Shown: positions 25,201 through 32,755 of the stretch, piece after piece
How the letters are laid out: each line of letters opens with the position of its first letter
Position numbering within the stretch: position 1 is the stretch's first letter
Origin: Deltaproteobacteria bacterium
Lineage (GTDB): Bacteria > Myxococcota_A > Polyangia > JAAYKL01
Reading direction: 5' to 3'
Length of the DNA stretch: 32,755 nucleotides
NCBI GenBank assembly: GCA_016936575.1
Contig: JAFGXQ010000036.1
Location: 1 to 32,755 of the forward strand
Program-made: the position numbers and the translations under genes
Notes under the pieces: generated by a model
The model's database searches: none
What the model was told of the DNA's origin: nothing
Seen by the model: the letters and a program-made list of their open reading frames with translations, nothing else

Positions 25201-26276
25201 TGAATACATCTGATGATAAGCGAGTTGTTTTTGTAAAATTCAGCGGTCTCATAAAAGGTAAGGAAGGGGAGATGATTGTCAGCGAGGAATCGCAGGACTC
25301 CGCAAAATTGCCCGAACATCGGGACTTGCGTGAAGGAATATACGAGAGCGATCACAGCGATGTGGTTGTTGAAACCACCAGCGCCACGTTTTCGCGCAAA
25401 GAAGTGTGCAAGCTGTTTGATGTGTCCGAAGGGCGATTGAAGTATTGGGACAGCACAGAATTCATTTCTCCAGGTGGGTACAAGGGGCGGCGGCGGTGCT
25501 ATACCTTTCAGGATTTGATCAGTATTCGATCCGCGTTGGCACTCCTGAATAACGGTGTGAGCCTGCAACGCACCCGAACCATGATTGAACAGCTTCAGCG
25601 ATTGCTGCCGAAGGCTACCCATCCATTGAGTCGGCTGCGTATTGCCGGAGATTCCAGTCAGGTGACCGTAACCGAAGAGGGAAGGGAGTTTGAGGCGTCT
25701 TCGGGGCAGCTGCTCATTGACTTCACGGTGAAGAATCTCGAAGAAGAACTGGTGTCCAGTCTACCGGACTATGCGTTGAAGCAAAATGCGAAGTCGGCGT
25801 TTGAGTGGTACTTGGAGGCATGTGCGCTGGATGAGGACGAACAGACGCTCGATGACGCGGAGCATGCGTATCATCAGGCGATTGTGCTGGATCCCACGTT
25901 GGCGACTGCCTACACCAATCTTGGTAATTTGAGATATCGACGTGGTGCGGTGGAGGATTCCCGGGCACTGTATTTAAAGGCGCTTGAAATCGATGAAGCA
26001 CAACCGGAAGCGCAATACAACCTTGGGTTTCTTGATTATGAAACCGGTCGATTGGCTGAAGCGGAACGACGATTTCGCAGAGCAGTGGAACTGGATGCCA
26101 CGTTTGCTGACGCGTATTTCAATTTGGCGATGACGCAGTACCGTTTGGGACGACCCAACGATGCGGCGCGGTGCTGGGAAGATTATCTCGCAATGGAACC
26201 GCAGGGGGACTGGGCGGATATTGCGCGAAACCGGCTGGCTGAAATTGAAATGGAGGCGTGCCATGAGAGTCATTAA
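25200..26276 (+). CDS. MerR-type DNA-binding and TPR fusion regulator
   Basis: 358 residues. The start at 25200 overlaps the preceding stop, with GGGGAG 6 nt upstream. Residues about 1-60 are a variable acidic leader. Residues 64-135 are a MerR-like winged helix (FSRKEVCKLFDVSEGRLKYWDSTEFISPGG, then RRRCYTFQDLISIRSALALLNNGVSLQRTRTMIEQL). Residues about 198-345 contain about four TPR units (HAYHQAIVLDPTLATAYTNLGNLRYRRG, ALEIDEAQPEAQYNLGFLDYETG and similar). The usual effector-binding part of MerR proteins is replaced by TPRs, so control is probably through a protein partner. Its 3' end overlaps the aspartokinase start by 14 nt, so the two products are made together. Confidence 0.88.
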   Translation: MNTSDDKRVVFVKFSGLIKGKEGEMIVSEESQDSAKLPEHRDLREGIYESDHSDVVVETTSATFSRKEVCKLFDVSEGRLKYWDSTEFISPGGYKGRRRCYTFQDLISIRSALALLNNGVSLQRTRTMIEQLQRLLPKATHPLSRLRIAGDSSQVTVTEEGREFEASSGQLLIDFTVKNLEEELVSSLPDYALKQNAKSAFEWYLEACALDEDEQTLDDAEHAYHQAIVLDPTLATAYTNLGNLRYRRGAVEDSRALYLKALEIDEAQPEAQYNLGFLDYETGRLAEAERRFRRAVELDATFADAYFNLAMTQYRLGRPNDAARCWEDYLAMEPQGDWADIARNRLAEIEMEACHESH

Positions 26277-27648
26277 ATTCGGAGGAAGTTCTTTGGCGGA
26301 TGCACCCGCTGTTGATCAGGCAGTGTCGGTGATACAAAATACATATAGGGATGATCCTTCGCTATGCGTTGTGGTGTCGGCCGCCGGGGGAGTGACCGAT
26401 GAGATTATCGCAACCGCCCGACTGGCTTCAGGCAAAAGAATTGAATATAAAGACCATCTGAGCAAATTACGCAAACGACAGATGAGCATGGTCAGTACGA
26501 TTGCGAGAGGGGATAGGGATGTGTCCGACCTGGTTCAGGAGCTTTGTCTGGAGTTCAGCAGTATCTGTGACGGGGTGTATGCGTTGGGGGAGCTGTCGGC
26601 GAAAGTTCTCGATCGGTTAATGTCGTTTGGTGAGCTCTGCAGTGCGCATCTGATAGCGGCGGCATGTCGTCAGAAAGGACTGGACGCCCGGTTTGAAGAT
26701 ACGCGCGACTTGATTGTGACTGATGAACATTTCGGTCGGGCGAGAGTGGATTTTGGAGCGACCAACGAAAGAATGCGCCGACTGGATTTTATGGATGCGC
26801 CCATTCGAATTATGCCCGGATTTGTCGCGCGTTCAGCAAACGGTCGAATTACAACACTCGGCCGAAACGGGTCGGACTATACCGCCGCGATCATCGGCGC
26901 CGCGCTGGATGCCGGCGTGGTGGAGATTTGGACAGACGTGGACGGCGTAATGACAGCGAACCCCGAATATGTGGCGAACGCGTCTCCTATTGAGCAGATG
27001 AGTTATGTGGAAGCGATGGAGTTGTCTCATTTCGGTGCGCATGTGCTTCATTCTCCGACGATTCAACCGGTAAAGGAAAAACACATTCCGCTGCGAGTGT
27101 GCAATACGTTTCATCCTGAATTCAAGGGCACGCTGGTGGGGGAGCAGGGTGAAGCGAATCGGATTATTACCGGAATTTCCATCATTGATGATGTGTCGTT
27201 TATTCGCGTTGAGGGTAGCGGCATGGTTGGGGTATTCGGTGTGGCCGGCAGGTTGTTTAGTGCAATGGCCGTGCATGAAGTGAATCTGATGATGATCAGT
27301 CAGGGCTCGTCGGAACATTCGATTTGTTTTGCGATTCAGTCTTCTGATGTACAACGTGCTGTCCTGGCGATTGAAAAGGAATTCGAACCGGAGATGAAAG
27401 CGCACATGGTTGATGCGCCGGTGGTTGAAAAAGATATGTGCGTTTTGGCCGTTGTCGGCGAGAATATGCGCCGGCAACCTGGGATTTCAGGAATGGTGTT
27501 TGGTTCTCTCGGAAGCGCCGGGGTGAACGTTGTGTCCATTGCTCAGGGGTCGAGCGAGCGAAACATTTCAATGGTGATATACAAAGCCGATGCCGTTCCG
27601 GCCATGAATGCCATTCATGAGGTTTTTTTCACGCCCAATCCTGATTGA
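26263..27648 (+). CDS. Aspartokinase, ThrA-type, without homoserine dehydrogenase
   Basis: 461 residues, starting MRVIKFGGSSLADA; GGAGG lies 6 nt before the ATG. It phosphorylates aspartate, the first step to lysine, methionine and threonine. The kinase part shows KFGGSS (phosphate/ATP site), LGRNGSDYTAA, EIWTDVDGVMTANP and SYVEAMELSHFGAHVLHSP. Two C-terminal ACT units (about 310-455, EGSGMVGVFGVAGRLFSAM and GISGMVFGSLGSAGVNVVSIAQGSSERN) provide allosteric control. These segments resemble the kinase half of ThrA/MetL more than LysC, and the chain ends (HEVFFTPNPD) where ThrA would pass into its dehydrogenase. So this is a one-enzyme version of a usually fused form. Third gene of the operon. 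Confidence 0.93.
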   Translation: MRVIKFGGSSLADAPAVDQAVSVIQNTYRDDPSLCVVVSAAGGVTDEIIATARLASGKRIEYKDHLSKLRKRQMSMVSTIARGDRDVSDLVQELCLEFSSICDGVYALGELSAKVLDRLMSFGELCSAHLIAAACRQKGLDARFEDTRDLIVTDEHFGRARVDFGATNERMRRLDFMDAPIRIMPGFVARSANGRITTLGRNGSDYTAAIIGAALDAGVVEIWTDVDGVMTANPEYVANASPIEQMSYVEAMELSHFGAHVLHSPTIQPVKEKHIPLRVCNTFHPEFKGTLVGEQGEANRIITGISIIDDVSFIRVEGSGMVGVFGVAGRLFSAMAVHEVNLMMISQGSSEHSICFAIQSSDVQRAVLAIEKEFEPEMKAHMVDAPVVEKDMCVLAVVGENMRRQPGISGMVFGSLGSAGVNVVSIAQGSSERNISMVIYKADAVPAMNAIHEVFFTPNPD

Positions 27649-27867
27649 ACCATTCGGCGTCTGGTTTTTATTTACATGTAATTTGTATGCGGCCGACGGC
27701 ATCGATGTGTCTCACCGTGTGATTTTTTAATTTTCATTGCATTTTTTAAACTCCGCTGTTGGATTTTGCGGACAATATGGAAAAATCATAGCAAGATGCT
27801 GAATTAAAGCTAAAGAAACGGTATTTTTGTGCGTTACTTTTTATAAAGAAGTAAATGGAGCATCACT

Positions 27868-28617
27868 TTGGCAAAAGAAACGATAGATGTCGGCCGCATC
27901 AATTCGGGCAGCCCCGGGTTTGATATAGATTTCCTGAACGCATCGAAAACGAAGCTGATTCACTTGGAGTCTCTGCTGGATTCGAGCGAGTCAATTGTGC
28001 ATGACATCAATAACCAACTGGCTGCCATTGTTGCATTGTCAGATTTGATTTCACGCATGTCCGACGTGCACTACGACATTACAAATAAGGTTGCAAAAAT
28101 TTCAGAATCAGCGAAAATCATTGTTTCGCTGACCGAGAAATGGACAATGCTGTCAAAAGGGCATTCTGTTTTTCTGACGAACGAGCTGTCCGCTGAAAAG
28201 CGGGAGCGGGCCGTTCATTCAGGTGGTCACACGCAGAGGGGGCAGAGCAGAAAAATGCATATCTTGCTTGTAGATGACGAAGAAGTGGTTTGCGCGGCGA
28301 CAGAGGAAATGCTCAAAAGATTGAATTATGATGTAACCAGTATGCGCAGCGGCGCAGAGGCAATCGAGTATTATGAGCATCACTGGGAACACATCGATTT
28401 GATTGTACTGGACATGATGATGCCCGAAATGGACGGGGTTGAAGTTTTTTCCAAAATCCGCAAAGTGAATCCAGATGCGAATGTGCTGGTGTCTTCGGGC
28501 TATAGTGACAACGATAAAGCCCGTATACTGACGGAACAGGGCGCGCGTGGGTATCTTCAGAAACCGTTCCGCTTGGCGCAACTGTCAGAAACCGTTCGCT
28601 CTGTTCTAAAAAAGTAG
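27868..28617 (+). CDS. Kinase-type dimerisation domain fused to receiver (no ATPase)
   Basis: 249 residues. TTG start at 27868 with GGAG 7 nt upstream. Residues about 35-105 look like a histidine-kinase DHp helix hairpin: SIVHDINNQLAAIVALSDLI, with the H-box His at 45 in the HDxNN form. No HATPase domain follows. Instead a short linker leads to a complete receiver (about 129-249): LLVDDEE, phospho-acceptor D182 in LDMMMPEMDG, VSSGY and LQKPF. The DHp part may accept phosphate from another kinase's ATPase, act as a phosphotransfer or phosphatase hairpin, or only dimerise the receiver. It is preceded by 218 bp without genes and is convergent with 28633. Confidence 0.85.
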   Translation: MAKETIDVGRINSGSPGFDIDFLNASKTKLIHLESLLDSSESIVHDINNQLAAIVALSDLISRMSDVHYDITNKVAKISESAKIIVSLTEKWTMLSKGHSVFLTNELSAEKRERAVHSGGHTQRGQSRKMHILLVDDEEVVCAATEEMLKRLNYDVTSMRSGAEAIEYYEHHWEHIDLIVLDMMMPEMDGVEVFSKIRKVNPDANVLVSSGYSDNDKARILTEQGARGYLQKPFRLAQLSETVRSVLKK

Positions 28618-28632
28618 TCCGGATAATTCTGT

Positions 28633-29616
28633 TTATTTCCAGGTGGCGTCAATCAGGGCCAGACGGCCGGAACCGTATCCGGGAATAGATACGGTGAAGT
28701 CAGTTTTCGCTGAATGATTGTCAATAATCTGGGTGATGCTGTTCGGCAGGGCCTGGTTTTTAACCACATACATCTTTTCGAATCGGACGTGCTGATTTCC
28801 CGCGTCATTGATGAGACTCGAAGAGATGTTGCAGATTTCCTGAAAACTTTCCTGTATTTCGTCGGAAATCGTACCGTTTTTGTTGGCGTTTTCTGCCTCG
28901 TCTTTGGGAAGCATGACCAGGGCTGATCCCAGAAAGTTTACCAACGCCACATCTGCCACCATCAGCAGCACGGGAGCGCCGCTGTCATTCTGATACTCAC
29001 CGACAACAGCAAATCGCTTCGATTTGATTGGTTTGTCGTCATTGATACTGACATCGACGTCCGCATCCACCAGGCCGCTGAACAGTTCCGCCACGTCTTC
29101 ATCGTCGGGCATCTGCATACCGGGAATTTTTTCTTTCAGCGCCTGCTGCGCAACCGTGGGTTGTGATTCAACCGGTTGCGGCATCGGTTCGGGGGCTTGA
29201 GGCGGTGCTTCAGGTTCCATTGCGGGCGCCTGCTGCGGAGGAGGTAATTCCTCAGGTATCGGTTCCTGCGGCAGTGGGGCCTCTGGTTCAGGTATGGCGT
29301 TCGGGTCGACTTTGTCCATGCCGAAAACCAGAACCCCTATTTTTCCGGCCGCCGTGTCCAGCCAATCCACTACTCCACGGGAGCGGTATATCAGGGGAAT
29401 TCCGGGAAAACTCAAGTCAATTTCTACCAGTGCCCCGGCGGCAATATCGGAAGGCGCCTGTACCACAAGCCCCGCGGAAGACACTTTTCGTTTATTGTTG
29501 GTAATCAATCGTCTCGCCGCTTTATGTCGGTTCAGCTCGCGCACATTTATGTTGCAACGCGGGTCAACCGCTTTGTAACTGATTTTGGTTTCTTCCATAT
29601 GTCCCGAGAGTTTCAC
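28633..29616 (-). CDS. PilZ-like domain, Pro-rich linker and CheX/CheC-like domain
   Basis: 327 residues from a GTG at 29616 (AGGTG upstream); an ATG at 29598 is an alternative. Residues about 25-105 resemble PilZ (RHKAARR, then SSAGLVV where c-di-GMP binders have DxSxxG, then ALVEIDLSF and GVVDW). The canonical Asp is replaced by Lys, so c-di-GMP binding is doubtful. Residues about 105-165 are a Pro/Glu/Gln-rich linker. The C-terminal domain (about 195-327) has FAVVGEYQNDSGAPVLLMVADVALVNFLGSALVMLP and a helix with E-x2-N (QEICNISSSLIND), which resembles CheC/CheX phosphatases of response regulators. The match to the phosphatase motif is partial. Two receiver-bearing genes flank it, which supports a regulator-phosphatase role. 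Confidence 0.7.
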   Translation of the reverse strand: MKLSGHMEETKISYKAVDPRCNINVRELNRHKAARRLITNNKRKVSSAGLVVQAPSDIAAGALVEIDLSFPGIPLIYRSRGVVDWLDTAAGKIGVLVFGMDKVDPNAIPEPEAPLPQEPIPEELPPPQQAPAMEPEAPPQAPEPMPQPVESQPTVAQQALKEKIPGMQMPDDEDVAELFSGLVDADVDVSINDDKPIKSKRFAVVGEYQNDSGAPVLLMVADVALVNFLGSALVMLPKDEAENANKNGTISDEIQESFQEICNISSSLINDAGNQHVRFEKMYVVKNQALPNSITQIIDNHSAKTDFTVSIPGYGSGRLALIDATWK

Positions 29617-29759
29617 GATATCACCTGCTGTGAGTTTTTTCTCCTATTTGTATTATCGGTCAATGCACGAAAATGGTTTAGGAAAAATCAGAGAGTTGAA
29701 GGAATTTTCATGTGGAATCGGGTGATTATTCAAAAATTGCTCCGGTCCGCGGAGGGAAC

Positions 29760-30314
29760 ATGGTACAACAGAACGGAGCAATTCGTTCTCGAGTGAAAAG
29801 ACGTCAGGAAACGAATATGGGCGCAGACTTAGTAATGAAAAAGGAAAAATCGGAAGTTCTTCGCGCGCCGGCGATAGCGATTATCGATGATGATCGGGAT
29901 TTGACCCGCGCTGTGGCCAGAGTATTGCGGGCCAATTACAACTGTGTTGTAAATGGATTTGCTTCGGTCGAGGATTTCCTTCATGCAGTCGATCAGAATC
30001 CGCATGTCGATTCGCCTGCCGATATTGCTGATCTGATTTTATTGGACTTTCATCTGCCTGGAAAAAATGGGCCTTTGCTGGTGAACGAACTGGAAAAGAG
30101 GAATTCCCCGCTGCTTACCAAAAGCCGAATTATGGGCATTACAGCGGACAGCCAACCCGTAGTATACGCGGGGTTTAAAGATGCGGGCATCGACGAAGTG
30201 TTTCTAAAGCCCCTGCAACAGATCGATTTTGGCAAAATTGCCGACCGTGCATACCGCATCAGTCGAGATCTGGACAGCAAAGCACCTGCACCGGTTTTTA
30301 AAGGAACCATTTAG
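29760..30314 (+). CDS. Response regulator receiver protein
   Basis: 184 residues from the ATG at 29760, chosen for GGAGG 4 nt upstream; an ATG at 29817 with GGA 8 nt upstream is also possible. After a basic N-terminal tail (about 1-35), one REC domain: IAIIDDDRD, phospho-acceptor D96 in LLDFHLPGKNG, ITAD and FLKPL. A short C-terminal extension follows, without an output domain. HLPG takes the place of the usual MPG. It is divergent from the PilZ/CheX-like gene. It could be the phosphorylated partner of that protein or of the DHp-REC protein nearby. Confidence 0.88.
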   Translation: MVQQNGAIRSRVKRRQETNMGADLVMKKEKSEVLRAPAIAIIDDDRDLTRAVARVLRANYNCVVNGFASVEDFLHAVDQNPHVDSPADIADLILLDFHLPGKNGPLLVNELEKRNSPLLTKSRIMGITADSQPVVYAGFKDAGIDEVFLKPLQQIDFGKIADRAYRISRDLDSKAPAPVFKGTI

Positions 30315-30332
30315 GATACTATCGCTCTGAAT

Positions 30333-30959
30333 GTGAAAAATGATGTTTTTCGCTTTGACCTGTACTACTTCCTAAGTAAACTGCTTCGAATGAATTCGGT
30401 GACTCAATTGACAGAACCTGTACCTAATAAAAATATCGGAACCGTCCAGACGAAATCTCGCCTACTGAAAAAGATTACCGGAAAACTTTGGGAAATTTTA
30501 CGTGACAAAGATTCTCCACACAAGATTGCGTTGGGGATGGCGTTGGGAATTTTTATCGGCTTTCTTCCGATAATGGGAATTCAGATGGCGGTGGTCACGC
30601 TGTTTGCATTGCCGCTTCGGGGCAATCTTAAGGCGGCATTGGCCGGCGTGTGGATAAGCAATCCAATTACCTTCATCCCGTTGTACTGGCTGAACTATCA
30701 GTTCGGCACGCTTTTCTTTTCGCATCGCCGGGTATCGTGGGAAGAATTCGGTGGTGAAATGGTGAAAGCATCCAATTGGGACTGGGGTGCGGTAAAGGCC
30801 AGTATTTACAGCCTGTTAAATATGGGTGCGGATGTGTTTATTCCGCTATGGGTGGGTTCGGCGATATTGGCTCTCATATTCGGTGTGATCGCATATTTTG
30901 CTTCGTATCGATGGGTGGTTTTCTATCGCAAGAACAAAGGTCATATCCTGCATCGGTAG
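30333..30959 (+). CDS. DUF2062 membrane protein
   Basis: 208 residues from a GTG at 30333, or 189 from an ATG at 30390; neither has a good ribosome site. The DUF2062 core spans about 55-190: SPHKIALGMALGIFIGFLPIMGIQM, LKAALAGVWISNPITFIPLYWLNYQFG, and a last helix (PLWVGSAILALIFGVIAYFASY) followed by a basic tail. There are about three membrane segments. The family is often found near polysaccharide or glycosyltransferase genes; its function is unknown. The start lies 18 nt after the receiver gene stop, so the two may be co-transcribed. Convergent with galE. Confidence 0.88.
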   Translation: MKNDVFRFDLYYFLSKLLRMNSVTQLTEPVPNKNIGTVQTKSRLLKKITGKLWEILRDKDSPHKIALGMALGIFIGFLPIMGIQMAVVTLFALPLRGNLKAALAGVWISNPITFIPLYWLNYQFGTLFFSHRRVSWEEFGGEMVKASNWDWGAVKASIYSLLNMGADVFIPLWVGSAILALIFGVIAYFASYRWVVFYRKNKGHILHR

Positions 30960-30972
30960 ACCGTCAGTACGC

Positions 30973-31959
30973 CTACGTTTGTTTCTGATACCACCGCCAC
31001 GCACTGGTGAGTATTTCTGTCAGGTTTTTCTGAGGCGACCAATTCAATTGTTGTTCCGCTTTTTTTGAGGAGGCAACCAATACGGGCGGATCACCCGCTC
31101 TTTTGGCATGAACTTCATAGGGAATGGCGTGGCCGACGACTTTTTCTGCCGCTTGGATGATTTCTCGAACAGAGTACCCTTGTCCGGTGCCGAGATTAAA
31201 TTCATTTGACGTTGCCCCGGAAAGCAGCGATTCCAGCGCGAGAATGTGCGCGGCTGCCAAATCTTCCACGTGAATGTAGTCTCGAAGACAGGTGCCGTCG
31301 GGGGTATGATAATCATCCCCGAAGATATACAGTTTTTCGCGATCACCTGCAGCGGCTTGCATGACAATCGGAATCAAGTGGGTTTCGGGGGTGTGCGATT
31401 CGCCGATTTCGACATCGCTGTCGGCGCCGCACGCGTTGAAGTACCGAAGAAAAACAAATCGCAACTGGTCGGAAAGACAGCAGTCTCGGATGATTCTTTC
31501 GACCATCAGTTTCGATGCGCCATAGGGGTTAATCGGGTTCTGCGGATGCGTTTCATCAATCAGTTCAGTTTGCGGTGCTCCGTATGTGGCTGCGGTGCTG
31601 GAGAACACAATTTGCTTACAGTTGTTCTCCAACATGATTTGTAACAGATTCAACGAACCACCGACGTTGTTGCGATAATATTTGATAGGTGCTTCAACGG
31701 ATTCGCCCACCTCGATACTCGCGGCAAAGTGCATCACCGCAATCGGTTGATAGGTATCGAACGCCTGTTGCAGCGTCTTGCTATCGTGCAGGTCACCTTC
31801 TACGAGTGGCCCCCATTTTACAGCCCATTGGTGCCCTTTGGACATATTGTCGTATGTGACCGGCGTATACCCCTGATGGTGCAGTTCTTTGCATACATGA
31901 GAACCGATGTATCCAGCGCCGCCTGTGACAAGTACCGTGCGTTTTTTCTGAGCAGTCAT
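30973..31959 (-). CDS. galE: UDP-glucose 4-epimerase
   Basis: 328 residues, extended short-chain dehydrogenase fold. NAD site GGAGYIGS (13-20), catalytic Ser/Thr in FSSTAATYG (120-125), Y146 and K150 of the YxxxK motif (YGASK), then RYFNACGAD and LRDYIHVEDLAAAH. It interconverts UDP-glucose and UDP-galactose and feeds surface polysaccharide or galactose metabolism. Length and motifs are full. It follows the capsule-export-like gene on the same strand (55 bp), which suggests a polysaccharide locus that continues beyond the window. Confidence 0.95.
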   Translation of the reverse strand: MTAQKKRTVLVTGGAGYIGSHVCKELHHQGYTPVTYDNMSKGHQWAVKWGPLVEGDLHDSKTLQQAFDTYQPIAVMHFAASIEVGESVEAPIKYYRNNVGGSLNLLQIMLENNCKQIVFSSTAATYGAPQTELIDETHPQNPINPYGASKLMVERIIRDCCLSDQLRFVFLRYFNACGADSDVEIGESHTPETHLIPIVMQAAAGDREKLYIFGDDYHTPDGTCLRDYIHVEDLAAAHILALESLLSGATSNEFNLGTGQGYSVREIIQAAEKVVGHAIPYEVHAKRAGDPPVLVASSKKAEQQLNWSPQKNLTEILTSAWRWYQKQT

Positions 31960-32014
31960 TTATGCCGTGTTTCCTTTAAACCCAAAGTGAATTTCTTTCC
32001 GTGGCGACAAGCGC

Positions 32015-32755
32015 TTATTCCAAATCCCAGAGAACGCCTGATACGTATTTGGTTTTTTTGAGTTTTTTGGAGAAGTTACCGTTGAACTGATTGTTGTGTT
32101 CAATCCATCCCCGAAAATGGTGGTACAGGGTCATATCGGGTTCACCTGGAGAATTCCAGAATTCGGACATGGTTCCATTGTGGGTCAGTCCATCAATTTT
32201 ATAAATGGAATTCCCCAACACTTTTACTGCGGTCTGGTGATGAATCGATGACAACCCGACGGTGCTGTTCATGAGAATGGTTCCTCTGGCGTGCTGCAGC
32301 AGTGTGGGCAGGTGCAGGTCGTGAATATATAGAACGCGGTCCTGCATCTGGTACTTTGTGGCCAGCTTGTGGATAAGCCCGGTGTAGTTTTTGTATGGGC
32401 GATCGGCGGGATGGTGTTTTATTACCAACATGTTGTCTTTGGGGGCTTCCCTGGAAAAGGAATCAAACACTTCTTCAATGCAATCTTCAATTGTCTCGTA
32501 CTTTGCATGCTTGAATTGAAAGTCGTTGTGAACCTGGAGCGGAAAGAGAAAATACTTGTTTGACCACACGCCGGTCAATTCGTTTATGAACCGCTTTTCG
32601 CGAATGGAATAAAAGATTTTTCTGAAAAAGCCGCGTACCCAGCATGCTGCGTGGTGCGTTACCGAAGAAGTCCGATGATGCACGTAATTGGGATATCTCC
32701 ATACAGTTAACGCGGTTGCTACATAGTATATGATTGTGTACAGAGAGCCGATTCC
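32015..32755 (-). CDS. Capsule polysaccharide export/modification protein (KpsS/LipB-like), 5' truncated
   Basis: Partial. The reading frame stays open from the stop at 32015 to the window end. Codons upstream of the internal GTG at 32683 encode GIGSLYTIIYYVATALTVWRY without a stop, so that GTG is not the start. Visible sequence: PNYVHHRTS, FPLQVHNDFQFKHAKY, VIKHHPADRPYKNYTGLI, RVLYIHDLHLPTLLQHARGTILMNSTVGLSSIHHQTAVKVLG. This is the Capsule_synth pattern in which KpsS/KpsC-type Kdo transferases act on capsule lipid anchors. The HHP and NSTVGLSS motifs are characteristic. The N-terminal part lies outside the window. With galE it marks the edge of a capsule locus. Confidence 0.85.
   Translation of the reverse strand, partial: GIGSLYTIIYYVATALTVWRYPNYVHHRTSSVTHHAACWVRGFFRKIFYSIREKRFINELTGVWSNKYFLFPLQVHNDFQFKHAKYETIEDCIEEVFDSFSREAPKDNMLVIKHHPADRPYKNYTGLIHKLATKYQMQDRVLYIHDLHLPTLLQHARGTILMNSTVGLSSIHHQTAVKVLGNSIYKIDGLTHNGTMSEFWNSPGEPDMTLYHHFRGWIEHNNQFNGNFSKKLKKTKYVSGVLWDLE

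Noticed and set aside
24747..25622. 291-codon antisense frame opposite the unknown gene and the MerR-TPR gene
   Set aside because: The plus-strand MerR/TPR motifs and the coupled starts are clear, while the antisense product is Ser/Pro/Arg-rich without recognisable motifs or a ribosome site.

Overview
The window looks like chromosomal DNA of a Gram-negative bacterium close to the former Deltaproteobacteria, and Myxococcota/Bradymonadia-like is my best guess. The reasons are a TonB-ExbB-ExbD set and a predicted outer-membrane barrel, several secreted lipoproteins with long Asp-Ser/Thr stalks, a Cys-rich trypsin-like lipoprotein, many hybrid or orphan phosphorelay proteins, and HDOD and PilZ-like proteins. 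Lineage is inferred from gene style only. I see no rRNA, tRNA, CRISPR array, transposase or phage gene.

Layout. (1) 139-3167, minus strand: a duplicated membrane/zinc-motif protein, then a three-gene operon ending in an ArsC-like nitrogenase-associated protein. (2) 3503-11237: a carbohydrate-active island of surface lipoproteins: CBM6-GH97, GH5, an SGNH esterase-like protein and an unrecognised lipoprotein. All carry acidic repeat linkers. The GH97 and GH5 genes share a near-identical promoter, leader and signal-peptide cassette although their catalytic parts are unrelated. (3) 11241-13872, minus strand: a Ca-binding-loop protein and a probable outer-membrane protein. (4) 14080-15936: a POT-family peptide transporter. 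(5) 15944-24547, minus strand: a receiver protein, a REC-PAS-GAF-kinase-REC-Hpt hybrid kinase, exbD, exbB, tonB, a trypsin-like lipoprotein, an HDOD protein and a YchJ-like SEC-C protein. (6) 24742-27648, plus strand: a translationally coupled operon of an unknown protein, a MerR-TPR fusion and a ThrA-type aspartokinase without a dehydrogenase domain. (7) 27868-30314: a kinase-like dimerisation domain fused to a receiver, a PilZ-like/CheX-like protein and another receiver. (8) 30333-32755: a DUF2062 membrane protein, galE and the 3' part of a capsule-export (KpsS/LipB-like) gene cut by the window edge.

How it may work together. The island suggests display of polysaccharide-degrading enzymes on charged stalks at the cell surface. 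TonB-ExbBD could power uptake of products, but no TonB-dependent receptor or SusD-like protein is in the window. The signalling genes are mostly parts that need partners: receivers without outputs and a kinase dimerisation domain without its ATPase. The most unusual items are the shared 5' cassette on two unrelated glycoside hydrolases, the 18-bp minisatellite inside the GH5 stalk, the duplicated TM/zinc-motif protein, the MerR-TPR/aspartokinase operon, and the ATPase-less DHp-REC protein beside a PilZ/CheX-like protein.
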